Source of the DNA: Archangium lansingense
GTDB lineage: Bacteria; Myxococcota; Myxococcia; Myxococcales; Myxococcaceae
Length of the DNA: 64,000 bases
NCBI RefSeq assembly: GCF_026626635.1
Contig: NZ_JAPNKA010000001.1
Span: 8,370,001 to 8,434,000 of the forward strand
Direction of reading: 5' to 3'
Part shown: piece after piece, positions 32,042 through 40,580 of the stretch
Position numbering within the stretch: position 1 is the stretch's first letter
Layout of the letters: each line of letters begins with the position of its first letter
Notes under the pieces: model-generated
Databases searched by the model: none
What the model was told of the DNA's origin: nothing
The model's input: only the letters and a program-made list of their open reading frames with translations
Made by a program: the position numbers and the translations under genes

Positions 32042-33907
32042 ATGCCGTCCGAATCCGATTCCCAGCCCGCGGCCCCCGGCCATGAGACGCCGCACCTCAA
32101 TGAGGAGCGTCTGCGCCTGGCCGTCGAGGCCACCGGCCTGGGGACATGGGACTTCGACCCCCTCGCGGGCACCCTGCTCTGGGACGAGCGCTGCAAGGCC
32201 CTCTTCGGCCTGCCCCCAGACGCCCCCGTGGATTACGACGCCTTCCTCGCCCTGCTCCACCCCGAGGACCGCGAGCGCGTGCATCAGGCGATGCAATGGA
32301 GCCTGACGCCCGCCAGCAACGGCACCTTCCGGATCGACTACCGGTCCGTAGACCCTCGCGACGGCAGCGTCCGGTGGCTCTCCGCCAACGGCCGGGCCTT
32401 CTTCGATGCCAGCGGCCGGGCGGTGCGATTCATCGGCACCGTGCTCGACGTCACCGAGCGGGTCCTCGAGCGCGAGGCCGCCGAGCGCGAGAAGCTCCGG
32501 GTCACCACCCTCCTGGAGAGCATCTCCGAGGCCTTCGAGGCCTTCGATCGGGACTGGCGCTTCATCTACGTCAACCGCGAGACCGAGCGGCTCGTGGGAA
32601 TGTCTCGCGAGCAGCTGCTGGGCCGCAGCCACTGGGAGGTCTACCCCGACACCGTGGGCACCTCCCTGGAGCACCACTTCCGCCGTGCGGCCTCCGAGCG
32701 CATCCCGATCGCCTTCGAGAACCACTACCTCCCCTGGGACCGCTGGTTCGAGGTTCGCATCTACCCCTCCGAGGAAGGAGTCGCCGTCTTCTTCCAGGAC
32801 GTCACCGAGCGCAAACGCCGAGATGAGGAGCGCGAACGGCTCCTGCTCGAGCAGACCCACCTGCGTGAACAAGCCGAGCGGGCCCTGCGCGAGCGACAAC
32901 GCGCAGTGGAGGTGCTGGAGCACGGCGAGGCACTCGTCGTCGTCGACAAGGACTTCCGCATCCTCCTGGTGAACGAGAACCAGGAGCGCCTCTCCCAGAC
33001 GCGACGCGAGGACACGCTCGGCCGCATCCTCTGGGAGGTGTTCCCCTCCATCGCGGCCCCTGAGTCCACCTACTGGCGCGAGTTCCACCGTGTGGTGGAA
33101 CAGAAGGTGTCCGTGAGCTTCGAGGAGTACTACGCACCGCTGGACCTCTGGGTGGGCATGAGCGGCTACCCCACCAGCGAGGGCGGACTGGCCGTCTTCT
33201 TCCGGGATGTCTCCGAGCACAAGCGCGCCGAGCAGTTCCGCGAGCGGCTGATGGGCATTGTCAGTCATGATCTACGCAGCCCGCTCCACGGCATCTCCCT
33301 CACCACCGAGCTGCTGCTGCGCCGCGAGGACCTCGCCGAGCCCGTGCTCGCGGGCATCCAGCGCATCACCCGGAACACCGAGCGCATGTCGCGGATGATC
33401 ACGGATCTGCTCGACTTCACCCGCGCCCGGCTCGGCGGCGGCATCCCCCTGCAGCGTCAGCCCGGCGATCTGGTGGAGTGGGTGCGCGCCACGCTCGAGG
33501 AGCTCGAGGTGCTCCACCCTGGCCGCGTCGTGCTCTCCCATGAGCCAGGCTCGTACACCGGGGAGTGGGACCCGGACCGGCTCGCTCAGGTCGTCTGCAA
33601 CCTCGTGAACAACGCGCTCCACCATGGGGCCAGCCACACGCCTGTGCACGTAGCCCTGAGCCAGGACGGTCCCACGCTCGTCCTCACGGTGCACAACCAG
33701 GGGACGCCCATCCCCGAGCCGCTGCTGCCCCATGTCTTCGATCCCTTCCGCCGCGCCGCAAGCGGCTCTCGCCAGGGATTGGGACTGGGCCTCTACATCG
33801 TGCAGCAGCTCCTCCTCGCCCACGGCGGCTCCATCACCGTGAGCTCCCACGCGGACTCGGGCACCACCTTCACCGTGCGCCTGCCCCGCGGCTCCCAGTT
33901 GCCCTGA
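32042..33907 (+). CDS. Triple-PAS sensor histidine kinase
   Basis: 621 residues with no membrane segment, so a cytoplasmic sensor kinase. PAS/PAC 1 at ~23-145 (VEATGLGTWDFDPLAG..FIGTVLDVTERV), PAS 2 at ~155-265 (ending VAVFFQDVTERKRR), a coiled linker ~265-295, PAS 3 at ~295-395 (ending LAVFFRDVSEHKRAE). HisKA has its phosphorylated histidine at residue 409 (GIVSHDLRSPLHG). HATPase_c has NLVNNALHHG (N box) and GLGLGLYIVQQL (G2 box). No receiver domain and no partner response regulator is adjacent, so it is an orphan kinase as is common in myxobacteria. ATG 32042 follows the tRNA terminator by ~50 bases, with a G-rich stretch upstream. A terminator follows the gene. Confidence 0.93.
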   Translation: MPSESDSQPAAPGHETPHLNEERLRLAVEATGLGTWDFDPLAGTLLWDERCKALFGLPPDAPVDYDAFLALLHPEDRERVHQAMQWSLTPASNGTFRIDYRSVDPRDGSVRWLSANGRAFFDASGRAVRFIGTVLDVTERVLEREAAEREKLRVTTLLESISEAFEAFDRDWRFIYVNRETERLVGMSREQLLGRSHWEVYPDTVGTSLEHHFRRAASERIPIAFENHYLPWDRWFEVRIYPSEEGVAVFFQDVTERKRRDEERERLLLEQTHLREQAERALRERQRAVEVLEHGEALVVVDKDFRILLVNENQERLSQTRREDTLGRILWEVFPSIAAPESTYWREFHRVVEQKVSVSFEEYYAPLDLWVGMSGYPTSEGGLAVFFRDVSEHKRAEQFRERLMGIVSHDLRSPLHGISLTTELLLRREDLAEPVLAGIQRITRNTERMSRMITDLLDFTRARLGGGIPLQRQPGDLVEWVRATLEELEVLHPGRVVLSHEPGSYTGEWDPDRLAQVVCNLVNNALHHGASHTPVHVALSQDGPTLVLTVHNQGTPIPEPLLPHVFDPFRRAASGSRQGLGLGLYIVQQLLLAHGGSITVSSHADSGTTFTVRLPRGSQLP

Positions 33908-33928
33908 CGCGCGCCAGCCGCCCCCGCT

Positions 33929-33969
33929 CCACCCTCGTCAAGCATTCGTTCTCCGCGGGTGGTTTTTTT
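33929..33969 (+). terminator. Intrinsic terminator of the histidine kinase gene
   Basis: A 9-bp stem with one mismatch (33929-33937 CCACCCTCG against 33954-33962 CGCGGGTGG), 16-base loop, then seven T (33963-33969), 21 bases after the stop codon. Confidence 0.7.
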
Positions 33970-34047
33970 GACGGCCTCCTCGCCTGCCCCCCTAATGCCG
34001 CCCACAGGCCAGTAGTGGTCTGTAGCAGCCCCGAGGAGGTAGTTCCG

Positions 34048-34293
34048 ATGCAGGATGCCAGCGCCAGCCCGATGAGCTCCGAGGCCACCACTCCGGCCTC
34101 CGCCGACTCGAACGGCCCCGATGCCTCCGAGTCCGTGGTCTCCACCCACGTCCTCGTCCCCATCGAGCAGGTCCACAAGCTGCGCGAGCTCGCCCGCCGC
34201 ACCCGCATCCACCAGAGCGAGTACCTCCGCGAGGCCGTCGAGGATCTGCTCTCCAAGTACAGCCGCCAGGCCGACTCCGGAGGCGATCAGTGA
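34048..34293 (+). CDS. Ribbon-helix-helix (CopG/Arc-type) small DNA-binding protein
   Basis: 81 residues. The first ~30 are polar and disordered. Residues ~32-72 form a ribbon-helix-helix domain: strand STHVLVPIEQ, helix VHKLRELARRTR, turn, helix SEYLREAVEDLLSKY. Such proteins bind operators as dimers and often repress their own operon. ATG 34048 has GAGGAGG eight bases upstream. The stop overlaps a GTG that opens a further short ORF, the layout of a two-gene operon. A toxin-antitoxin antitoxin is possible by fold, but the partner does not look like a known toxin. Confidence 0.85.
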   Translation: MQDASASPMSSEATTPASADSNGPDASESVVSTHVLVPIEQVHKLRELARRTRIHQSEYLREAVEDLLSKYSRQADSGGDQ

Positions 34294-34448
34294 GGACGGC
34301 CCTGCCCCTCCAGAATCGCACCCCGGCCCTCTCCCGCGAGAAGGCTCCGCTCCCTGCCGACACTCGGGGCTTCGGCACCCGCGGCTCCTCCGAGCGCCCT
34401 CCCTCCATCCGCGACGCCATCATCCGCTGGCTCAACGAAGAGCTGTGA
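34290..34448 (+). CDS. Candidate 52-residue protein coupled to the RHH gene
   Basis: The GTG at 34290 overlaps the RHH stop (GTGA), and the frame runs 52 codons to TGA 34446-34448. The N-terminal half is basic and proline-rich; the C-terminus ERPPSIRDAIIRWLNEEL looks like an amphipathic helix. No family is recognised. Support is the overlap and the ordered C-terminus only. Confidence 0.45.
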   Translation: MRTALPLQNRTPALSREKAPLPADTRGFGTRGSSERPPSIRDAIIRWLNEEL

Positions 34449-34470
34449 CGGAGACGCAGTCGGGCGGACA

Positions 34471-34527
34471 GGGGTGAACCCGGGGACCAGATACCCTCAC
34501 CCCGTCCCTCTCCCGAAGGGAGAGGGG
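34471..34527 (+). repeat. Dispersed palindromic repeat, copy 1 (followed by GT-rich imperfect repeats)
   Basis: One of four copies in the window of a ~57-base element: a GGGTTCAACCCGGGG-like leader, the core GATACCCTCACCCCGTC, then a hairpin CCCTCTCCC-GAA-GGGAGAGGG (34506-34526). It lies between convergent genes. Bases 34528-34600 that follow are imperfect repeats of GGTTGGTG-type units with no gene. Confidence 0.8.
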
Positions 34528-34600
34528 TTGGTGGCTTGAGGTTGGTGCCTGGGGTTGATGCCGGGGGTTGGTGATTGAGGTTGCTGGCGGGGGGTGTTGC

Positions 34601-35635
34601 TCAGGCAGACGGCATGGTGGCCTGCTGCCCCTCCTTGTCCAGCTTGCCCGCCAGCTCCTTGAAGGACAGGTGCCCCAGCGACATCAGCACCAGCCCAAAG
34701 CCAATCTGCTGCACCGTCTGGCACAGCCACAGCACGTTCGCGTACGCCATCCCGTCCCCGTTCACCACCGAGGCCGGCAGGAACAGCGACAGCCCCACGC
34801 TGATCGCCGCCTGGAACGTCCCCACCATCCCCGGCGCCGCCGGAATCATCACCCCCACCACCAGCACCGACATCACCACGTACGCCTGGAACAGCGTCAG
34901 GCTCATCGGGCCGAACGCCCTCGACAGCACCGCCATCCCCGCCCCGTTCAGCCCCCAGTACACCACCGTGTAGACGAAGAAGCCCACCATCTGGCGTCGA
35001 TCCGGCAACTGCCTCATCGCCCCCACGAAGCTGTCCACGACGTCCGCCACCTTGTCCGCCACCCCCGGCACCACCCGCCCCACCGTGGACCTCACCAGCC
35101 CCACCGCGGTCGCCTGGTGCTTCAGCGCGAACAGCAGGAACGTCAGCAAGCCGCCGAACCCCGCGAACATCAGGTTCGCCCCCAGCTTCACGTAGCGGAC
35201 CTCGGGCACATCCGCCTTCACGAACAAGAGCGACACCCACATCAGCACCGCGATCGCCATGCCGTCGGTGATGCGCTCGAGCACCACCGACGTCATCGCC
35301 GCGCTCCGGCGGATGGTGCTGCGCTGTGCGATGAGCAACGGCCGCGCGAACTCGCCCAGCCGGAACGGCAGCACCAGCAGCATCATGAAGCCGATGCCCG
35401 ACGCCTCATTCAGCTTGCGGAACGGCACCCGCTCCATCCCCGACAACAGACACCCCCAGCGCAGCGTCCGCGCCAGGTGCACCAGGGTCAGCATGACGAA
35501 GTACGGCAACACCCACAGGTAGTTGGCCGACTTCAGACTGCTCATCTGCGAGTTCCAATCCGTATTCCGGAAGGCCCACCAGGAGCAGACGAGGGTAACG
35601 AGCAGGCTGGCGATCAGCTTGACGGCGCGGTTCAC
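34601..35635 (-). CDS. Lysylphosphatidylglycerol-synthase-type (UPF0104/AglD2) integral membrane protein
   Basis: 344-residue polytopic membrane protein of the flippase-like family related to the MprF membrane domain (TIGR00374-like). About 8 hydrophobic segments are visible. Family features are the N-terminal helix with RNTDW, the LARTLRWG..LSGM loop, LPFRLGEFARPLL near residue 90, VVLERITDG near 120, and IPAAPGMVGTFQAA near 265. Members are thought to translocate or modify lipids; the substrate here is unknown. The start is GTG at 35635. It is downstream of the PHP phosphatase on the same strand with 16 bp between, so probably an operon with yacG. Confidence 0.88.
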   Translation of the reverse strand: MNRAVKLIASLLVTLVCSWWAFRNTDWNSQMSSLKSANYLWVLPYFVMLTLVHLARTLRWGCLLSGMERVPFRKLNEASGIGFMMLLVLPFRLGEFARPLLIAQRSTIRRSAAMTSVVLERITDGMAIAVLMWVSLLFVKADVPEVRYVKLGANLMFAGFGGLLTFLLFALKHQATAVGLVRSTVGRVVPGVADKVADVVDSFVGAMRQLPDRRQMVGFFVYTVVYWGLNGAGMAVLSRAFGPMSLTLFQAYVVMSVLVVGVMIPAAPGMVGTFQAAISVGLSLFLPASVVNGDGMAYANVLWLCQTVQQIGFGLVLMSLGHLSFKELAGKLDKEGQQATMPSA

Positions 35636-35651
35636 GTGCGCCCGTATATCG

Positions 35652-36389
35652 TCACCCCACCCCGGATTCCAGCGATTCCCCCGCTAGCATGCTGCTGGGC
35701 GAGGTGGCCATCAGCCGCGTGAAGGCCCGCTCCCCCACCCTGCTCCGCAGCTCCCCCAGTGCCTTCCCCACCCACTCCCGCGCACCCACCGGCCCATGCA
35801 GGTCCGTGGCCCCCAGGGCGTACAACCCCTCTTCCAGGAAGGTTCGTGCCAGCTTCCTCGCCGTCCCCCCGTACCTCCCCGTCAGCGCTCCCACATCCAG
35901 CTGCAGCAGCGCCCCCGCTCGCACCGCCTCCGCCGCCCGGCCCGGACGCTCGAACTCCAGGCTCCGCTCGGGATGCGCCAGCACCGGCGTCACCCCCTTG
36001 AGGCGGATGCGGAAGAGGATGTCCGTCAGCGCCGGCACCGGCGAGGTGTAGGGCAGCTCCACCAGCACATACCTCCCCGCCCCCAGCAGCCGCGCCTCCG
36101 GCGTCCCCAGGGTCCGTACGAAGGCGTCGTCCAGGAAGTTCTCCGCGTTCGTCCCCAGCGCCAGCTTCACCCCGGCCCGCGCCAGCGCCTCGCGCAGCTC
36201 CGCCAGCCGCTCCTCCACCGTCTGCCGCGAGTGTGAGGGGTACTCGGGACGCGCGTGCGGGCTGGGGGCCACCGTGGTGAAGCCCAGGTCCACCAGCGCC
36301 CGCGCCATCTCCACCGCGTCCTCCACCGTGCGCGCCCCGTCATCCACCCCCGGCACCAGGTGGCAGTGCAGGTCGCACAGCCCGCTCAC
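35652..36389 (-). CDS. PHP-family protein-tyrosine phosphatase (CpsB/YwqE type)
   Basis: 245 residues. The PHP metal-binding motifs are present in order: DLHCHLVPGVDDGA (residues 6-19), PSPHARPEY near 42, NAENFLDD near 80, LAHPERSLEF near 136, and ATDLHGP near 193. The family dephosphorylates tyrosine kinases that control capsule and exopolysaccharide export; M. xanthus PhpA is a described relative. The start is GTG 36389, overlapping the yacG stop (GTGA), so the two are coupled. No BY-kinase or polysaccharide gene is nearby, so the target must be elsewhere. PHP phosphoesterases acting on histidinol phosphate are less likely given the DDGA and ATDLHG motifs. Confidence 0.88.
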   Translation of the reverse strand: MSGLCDLHCHLVPGVDDGARTVEDAVEMARALVDLGFTTVAPSPHARPEYPSHSRQTVEERLAELREALARAGVKLALGTNAENFLDDAFVRTLGTPEARLLGAGRYVLVELPYTSPVPALTDILFRIRLKGVTPVLAHPERSLEFERPGRAAEAVRAGALLQLDVGALTGRYGGTARKLARTFLEEGLYALGATDLHGPVGAREWVGKALGELRSRVGERAFTRLMATSPSSMLAGESLESGVG

Positions 36390-36598
36390 GCGTCGCCGCC
36401 GCGCTCAGGATGCTGATCGGCCGGGAGCTCGTCCTCCTGCTCGTCCGCCTGCCGATCCGGCACCCGATACTCCTCTCCCAGCCAGCGCCCCAGGTCCACC
36501 ATGCGGCAGCGCTTGGAGCAGAACGGATACGCCGGGTTCTCGGCTCGCGGGGCGACCGGCTTCCGGCACACGAAACACTCTCGGGCAGTCGTAGACAC
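36386..36598 (-). CDS. yacG: DNA gyrase inhibitor YacG
   Basis: 70-residue zinc protein that binds GyrB and blocks gyrase. The zinc ligands are CFVC near residue 8 and FCSKRC near 27 (CX2C...CX3C), followed by the conserved MVDLGRWLGEEYRVP. The length is typical, and the tail is acidic. The start is GTG 36598. It overlaps the phosphatase gene by four bases, an unusual neighbour since yacG is more often near coaE. Confidence 0.93.
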   Translation of the reverse strand: MSTTARECFVCRKPVAPRAENPAYPFCSKRCRMVDLGRWLGEEYRVPDRQADEQEDELPADQHPERGGDA

Positions 36599-36658
36599 GA
36601 CGTACTCATAAGCCTCGAAGCCCGCTGGGGCCAGCGCGTTCTCAGCCCCCCTCGCCGC

Positions 36659-37516
36659 CTAGGGTGCTCCCTCCAGGAACGTGTCCAGGCCCTGGAGATC
36701 ATCAGCCCCGAGGAAGTCCACCCCGTACTCCAGCGCCACCCGCCACGCATCCGGGTGGTTCGGCGCCCCGAAGAAGCGGACCTTGCGCCCCTGGGCATGG
36801 GCGTTCTCGATGATGCAGGCCAGGCGCGCGCGCTGCGACTCGTCGAGCTGCCCGGTGCCCGAGGCATCCAGGTAGTCGCTCCACTTCAGCGCGTAGTAGC
36901 CCCAGGCCCCGTCCGCCGGCGGATCCTCCGGCGAGTAGTCGTTGCTGTCCCGTATCGCCCGGCGTTGGGCATAGCGGCTCACGAAGTCCTCCTTGCCCTG
37001 AGCGTCTCCCGTCAGCACCACCGTGACGGGGCCCGGGTGCTCCTTGTCACCGTCGATGCGCGTGAGCATCGGGTACTTCTCCAGCACCGAGTGCAGGGTG
37101 TCTACGAGCTCCCGGCTCCCTTGCTTGAGGTCGATCCACAGGGTGAAGGGCACGCCATCACCGTGCACCGAGCCCAGCTCGTCGACCCGCGCCTGGAGCG
37201 GCTCCAGGTAGAGCTGCTCCAACGAGCGCTTGGGATCCCAGGGCAGATTGAGGTGCGAGACCGCGAGCTTCCCATCGTTCAGGTAGAGGTCCGCCTCGAC
37301 GCTGTAGAAACGGTGGCCGAGCGCATCGAGGAGCGGGCGCTCGTGCTCATAGTCATTGTGCGCATGCGAGCGGACGTGATGGCCAGCCACCGGATGGCGC
37401 TGTGCCGCGACAGGCGAGGCCACCTGCCCCTCTCGGCAGGCCGGAGACTGGGCACACCCGAGCCCCCCGCACGTGGCGAGGCCTAGAAGGACGGCAGCGA
37501 GTTTCCGCGCGGACAT
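36659..37516 (-). CDS. Lipoprotein, PI-PLC/glycerophosphodiesterase-superfamily hydrolase
   Basis: 285 residues. The signal MSARKLAAVLLGLATCGGLGCAQ has a lipobox, so it is a periplasm-facing lipoprotein. The catalytic barrel begins SHAHNDYEHERPLLDAL, then SVEADLYLNDGKLAVSH: the histidine, E-x-D metal ligands and second histidine of the GDPD/PI-PLC fold. Further motifs are TLWIDLKQG and VRFFGAPNHPDAWRVAL. It is closest to the uncharacterised GDPD-like group that includes fungal Aim6 and bacterial HNDYEH proteins. ATG 37516 was chosen over the longer frame because it gives a proper signal peptide and has GAGG upstream. The substrate, a phosphodiester lipid head group, is inferred. It is divergent from the oxidoreductase, 87 bp away. 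Confidence 0.85.
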   Translation of the reverse strand: MSARKLAAVLLGLATCGGLGCAQSPACREGQVASPVAAQRHPVAGHHVRSHAHNDYEHERPLLDALGHRFYSVEADLYLNDGKLAVSHLNLPWDPKRSLEQLYLEPLQARVDELGSVHGDGVPFTLWIDLKQGSRELVDTLHSVLEKYPMLTRIDGDKEHPGPVTVVLTGDAQGKEDFVSRYAQRRAIRDSNDYSPEDPPADGAWGYYALKWSDYLDASGTGQLDESQRARLACIIENAHAQGRKVRFFGAPNHPDAWRVALEYGVDFLGADDLQGLDTFLEGAP

Positions 37517-37603
37517 GATGAACACCTCGAGGAGTTTGCGGGTGGGACTCGCGAGCATCCGTGCTTGACTGCCCCGGTTCAACGACCTCCCAGGTGCCCT
37601 CCC

Positions 37604-38593
37604 ATGCAGGTCCTCCGCATCACCCGTCCCGGCGGCCCCGAGGTGCTCGACTTCGAGGAGCGCCCCGCTCCTACTCCCGGCGCCTCAGACCTCCTCGTGC
37701 GCGTCCATGCCACCGCCCTCAACCGCGCCGATCTGCTCCAGGTCCGCGGCAACTACCCCGCGCCTCCGGGCGTCCCCGCCGATGTCCCCGGCCTCGAGTA
37801 CGCCGGAGAGGTCCTCGCCACCGGTCCGCTCGCCCGCCGCTTCAAGCCCGGGGATCGTGTGATGGGACTCGTGGGCGGAGGAGCCTTCGCCGAGCAGCTC
37901 GTCACCCATGAGCGCGAGGCCCTCCCCGTCCCGGAGAACCTCGACCTCGCCCACGCCGCCGCGCTCCCCGAGGCCTATCTCACCGCCTTCGACGCACTCG
38001 TGCTCCAGGGCGGCCTGCGTATGGGCGAGTCCGTGCTCATCCACGCCGTCGCCAGCGGCGTGGGCTCCGCCGCCGCGCAGATCTGCCGCGCCCTCGGTGC
38101 CCGAGTCATCGGCACGGGACGCAATGCGGAGAAGCTCTCCCAGGCCTCCTCCTGGGGCGTGGAGAAGACGGTGCTGTGTGAGGACTCGCCTCCTCGCTTC
38201 GCGGAGGCCGTCCGGGAAGCCACCGGCGGGCGCGGCGTGGACCTGGCGTTGGATCTCGTCGGCGGGGATTACGTCCCCGAGACGCTCCGGGCCATGGCCC
38301 CCCAGGGTCGCGTCCTCCTCGTGGGCCTCGTGGCCGGACGGCAGGCCTCTGTCGAGCTGGACGTCCTCCTCACCCGACGGCTGCACGTCACCGGCACCGT
38401 GCTCCGCAGCCGCCCCCTCGAGGAGAAGATGGCGCTCGCCCAGGCCGCCGAGCGGAGCCTGGTTCCCTTGTTCCGCGCTGGGACCCTCACGCCCGTCGTT
38501 GATGCCGTGTACCCCATGCGCGAGGCCCGCGAGGCACTCTCACGCATGGCCCGCAACGAGACCGTGGGCAAGCTCGTGCTCCGCTGGGAGTGA
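37604..38593 (+). CDS. NAD(P)H-quinone oxidoreductase (zinc-free MDR, PIG3 type)
   Basis: 329-residue medium-chain reductase. The N-terminal GroES-like part has ALNRADLLQVRGNYP and VPGLEYAGEV. The Rossmann part has SVLIHAVASGVGSAAAQICRALG, ending with GKLVLRW. No zinc-ligand cysteines are seen, as expected of quinone reductases. It matches the PIG3/TP53I3-like family in length and motif spacing. ATG 37604 fits the family N-terminus MQVLRITRPGGPEVL; an earlier in-frame start adds unrelated residues. It ends 21 bp from the convergent nucleotidase gene. Confidence 0.92.
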   Translation: MQVLRITRPGGPEVLDFEERPAPTPGASDLLVRVHATALNRADLLQVRGNYPAPPGVPADVPGLEYAGEVLATGPLARRFKPGDRVMGLVGGGAFAEQLVTHEREALPVPENLDLAHAAALPEAYLTAFDALVLQGGLRMGESVLIHAVASGVGSAAAQICRALGARVIGTGRNAEKLSQASSWGVEKTVLCEDSPPRFAEAVREATGGRGVDLALDLVGGDYVPETLRAMAPQGRVLLVGLVAGRQASVELDVLLTRRLHVTGTVLRSRPLEEKMALAQAAERSLVPLFRAGTLTPVVDAVYPMREAREALSRMARNETVGKLVLRWE

Positions 38594-38614
38594 GCGGGGC
38601 GAAGGCGTCTACGT

Positions 38615-40345
38615 TCAGCGTGAGTTGGAGGGGGTGGAATCCGCCATGGGCTCCGGGCAGTGGTCTGCCCCGTTCAGCTCGGTGATCCGCCCCTCCTTCC
38701 TTGGCGCGATGCCATTGGACTCCTTCCGGAGTCCCTCCCGGAGGAGTTCCTTCAGGTCTCTCCCACACGTGAGCGGGTAGCCCTTCCGCCCTCCCGGCTC
38801 CTCCAGCTTCTTCATGATGCGCTCGAGCGTCATGAGCACGTACGTCTTGTCCTCGTCGAGAGGAGAGAATCCGCTGCGTACGTCGCCCACCTCCACCGAG
38901 GTGACACGTCGGTTGGGCAGCCGCTCGCGCGTGAAGGTGAACCTCAAGCCCGACACCTGCATGAATCGGCCTTCTCCCGGGTTGCCCGACACGGAGTACT
39001 CCAGCAGCTTCTTGACGTCCGAGCCCTTCACCTCCGCCCGGCACACGGGCGCCGCGAAGCCCAGCGTCCGCTCCAGGAACTCACCGCTCAGCTCGCCATC
39101 CACCGAATCATCGAGCCGGATCAGCCCCCCATTCACCGCCCCGAGCGTGCTCTCCCCAGGCCCCGTGGGACCCGCCTCGGCGCGCATCAGGTCCGTCAGG
39201 TAGTTGCCGAAGTTCGTCTCCACGTTGCGGATGCACTGCTCTCGCGCTTCCAGCGGAACCTGGGCCCTGCCAATGGCCTCGCTATAGCCAGGGAGCTTCG
39301 CCTCTAGCTCCTTCAGGCTCGGCGTCCAGACGCTCGCGTTGTAGTCGCCGCTCGTCTCGAAGGCCTCCGTCAGGGGAATCATCTCCGCTCGCAGGGCCGG
39401 TGCCCCCTCTCCGTCCCGGCCAAAGACGAGCCGCCACACGCGGACCGCGTTCGCGTCCCCCTTCGTCACCAGCCCGAGCTCCTGGCTGTACATGCACGTG
39501 TGCTCGTGCCCTCCCGCAATCCACAGCAGCTTCGGGTGCCTCCGCTGCAGCTCCCGGAGCAGCGGCACATCGTCCGTCATCCGCAAGTGCGTGAGGCCAA
39601 TGAGGACCTCCGCACCTCGCCGCTCCAGTTCCTCGAGGCGCTTGCTGGCGGCCTCGCTGTACCCCTCGGGCACTCGCGCGAAGTCCTTGCCCTTCGGCCC
39701 GTCCTCGATCGTGAGGGCGAAGATGCCCACCTTCATCCCCCCCATCTGTACGAGCGCGTCCTTCTCCAGCTTGTCCGCGACCCCCGAGGCCTCCCCTGTG
39801 AGCTCCAGGTTGGAGGCGATCCACCGGAACTCCGACCTCTCGAGCGCCTCCACCAGCGGACCCGCTCCCTCGTCGAACTCGTGGTTGCCTGGGACTGCCA
39901 GCAGTTCCCCTCGCGTCGACTCCTCTCCGCCCTTCAACTCGCGATCCAGGTAGTTGAGCGCGTCCACCATCATCCTCCCCCCGAAGAGCTCGCCCTCCAG
40001 CGACGGGAAGAGGAAGTCACCCGCGTGCATGATGAACACGGGCTTGCCCTCCGCCCGCGTCTTCTCCACCAGCGCCGCCACCCGGCTCAACCCTCCCGCC
40101 CGGCCTCCTCGCACCGGGCCAATCCGGTAGATGTCGTTGAGCTGGATGACAGTGAACTCGGGGGTGAAGCCCGGCGGCGCCGGCAACTCCAGGCGATCGG
40201 CTGGACACCCGTTGATGAGCTTCTTCAGCCCCGGTGCAGCCAGGACTGCCTTCGCGCCCCCTCCCGGGGTCGCACAACTCGTCGCGAGGAGCAGCAACAG
40301 CAGGAGTCCCAGAGGGGACCAGGCAGGACGCGGGCCGTGGCGCAT
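38615..40345 (-). CDS. 5'-nucleotidase/UshA-like metallophosphatase lipoprotein
   Basis: 576 residues. The signal ends ATSC (lipidated Cys 24). The calcineurin-like domain has FTVIQLNDIYRIG where Asp-x-His is usual (here N-D-I-Y, so the first metal ligand differs), IMHAGDFLFPS, VPGNHEFDEG, GLTHLRMTDD and AGGHEHT. The C-terminal 5'-nucleotidase domain has NFGNYLTDLMRAE, GAVNGGLIR and DEDKTYVLMTLE. Its role is periplasmic hydrolysis of nucleotides or nucleotide sugars. No Shine-Dalgarno is visible before ATG 40345. It is convergent with the oxidoreductase. The DIYR variant instead of DxH is shared by a subgroup of bacterial members; activity is likely but the substrate is open. Confidence 0.88.
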   Translation of the reverse strand: MRHGPRPAWSPLGLLLLLLLATSCATPGGGAKAVLAAPGLKKLINGCPADRLELPAPPGFTPEFTVIQLNDIYRIGPVRGGRAGGLSRVAALVEKTRAEGKPVFIMHAGDFLFPSLEGELFGGRMMVDALNYLDRELKGGEESTRGELLAVPGNHEFDEGAGPLVEALERSEFRWIASNLELTGEASGVADKLEKDALVQMGGMKVGIFALTIEDGPKGKDFARVPEGYSEAASKRLEELERRGAEVLIGLTHLRMTDDVPLLRELQRRHPKLLWIAGGHEHTCMYSQELGLVTKGDANAVRVWRLVFGRDGEGAPALRAEMIPLTEAFETSGDYNASVWTPSLKELEAKLPGYSEAIGRAQVPLEAREQCIRNVETNFGNYLTDLMRAEAGPTGPGESTLGAVNGGLIRLDDSVDGELSGEFLERTLGFAAPVCRAEVKGSDVKKLLEYSVSGNPGEGRFMQVSGLRFTFTRERLPNRRVTSVEVGDVRSGFSPLDEDKTYVLMTLERIMKKLEEPGGRKGYPLTCGRDLKELLREGLRKESNGIAPRKEGRITELNGADHCPEPMADSTPSNSR

Positions 40346-40426
40346 GGGCGCCAGATTGGCAGGAGTGTAGGGCGGCCGCTACCTACCTCGGCCACTGGGT
40401 GAGCGGGCAAACAGTGGGTTCACTAC

Positions 40427-40485
40427 GGGGTTCAACCCGAGGTTCTCGATACCCTCACCCCATCCCTCTCCCGGAGGGCGAGGGG
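40427..40485 (+). repeat. Dispersed palindromic repeat, copy 2
   Basis: Leader GGGGTTCAACCCGAGG, core GATACCCTCACCCCATC, hairpin CCCTCTCCC/GGGCGAGGG with one mismatch. It lies in the 235-base gap between two minus-strand genes, which holds nothing else I can support. Confidence 0.8.
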
Positions 40486-40580
40486 AGGGTGCACAGAGGT
40501 GAGCACCCAAGTGGGGGTTGCGAGTGGAGACACCGCCGCTACCCAGCCGCTGTCCACCCAAGGCCAGGGAGGAACTCGAA

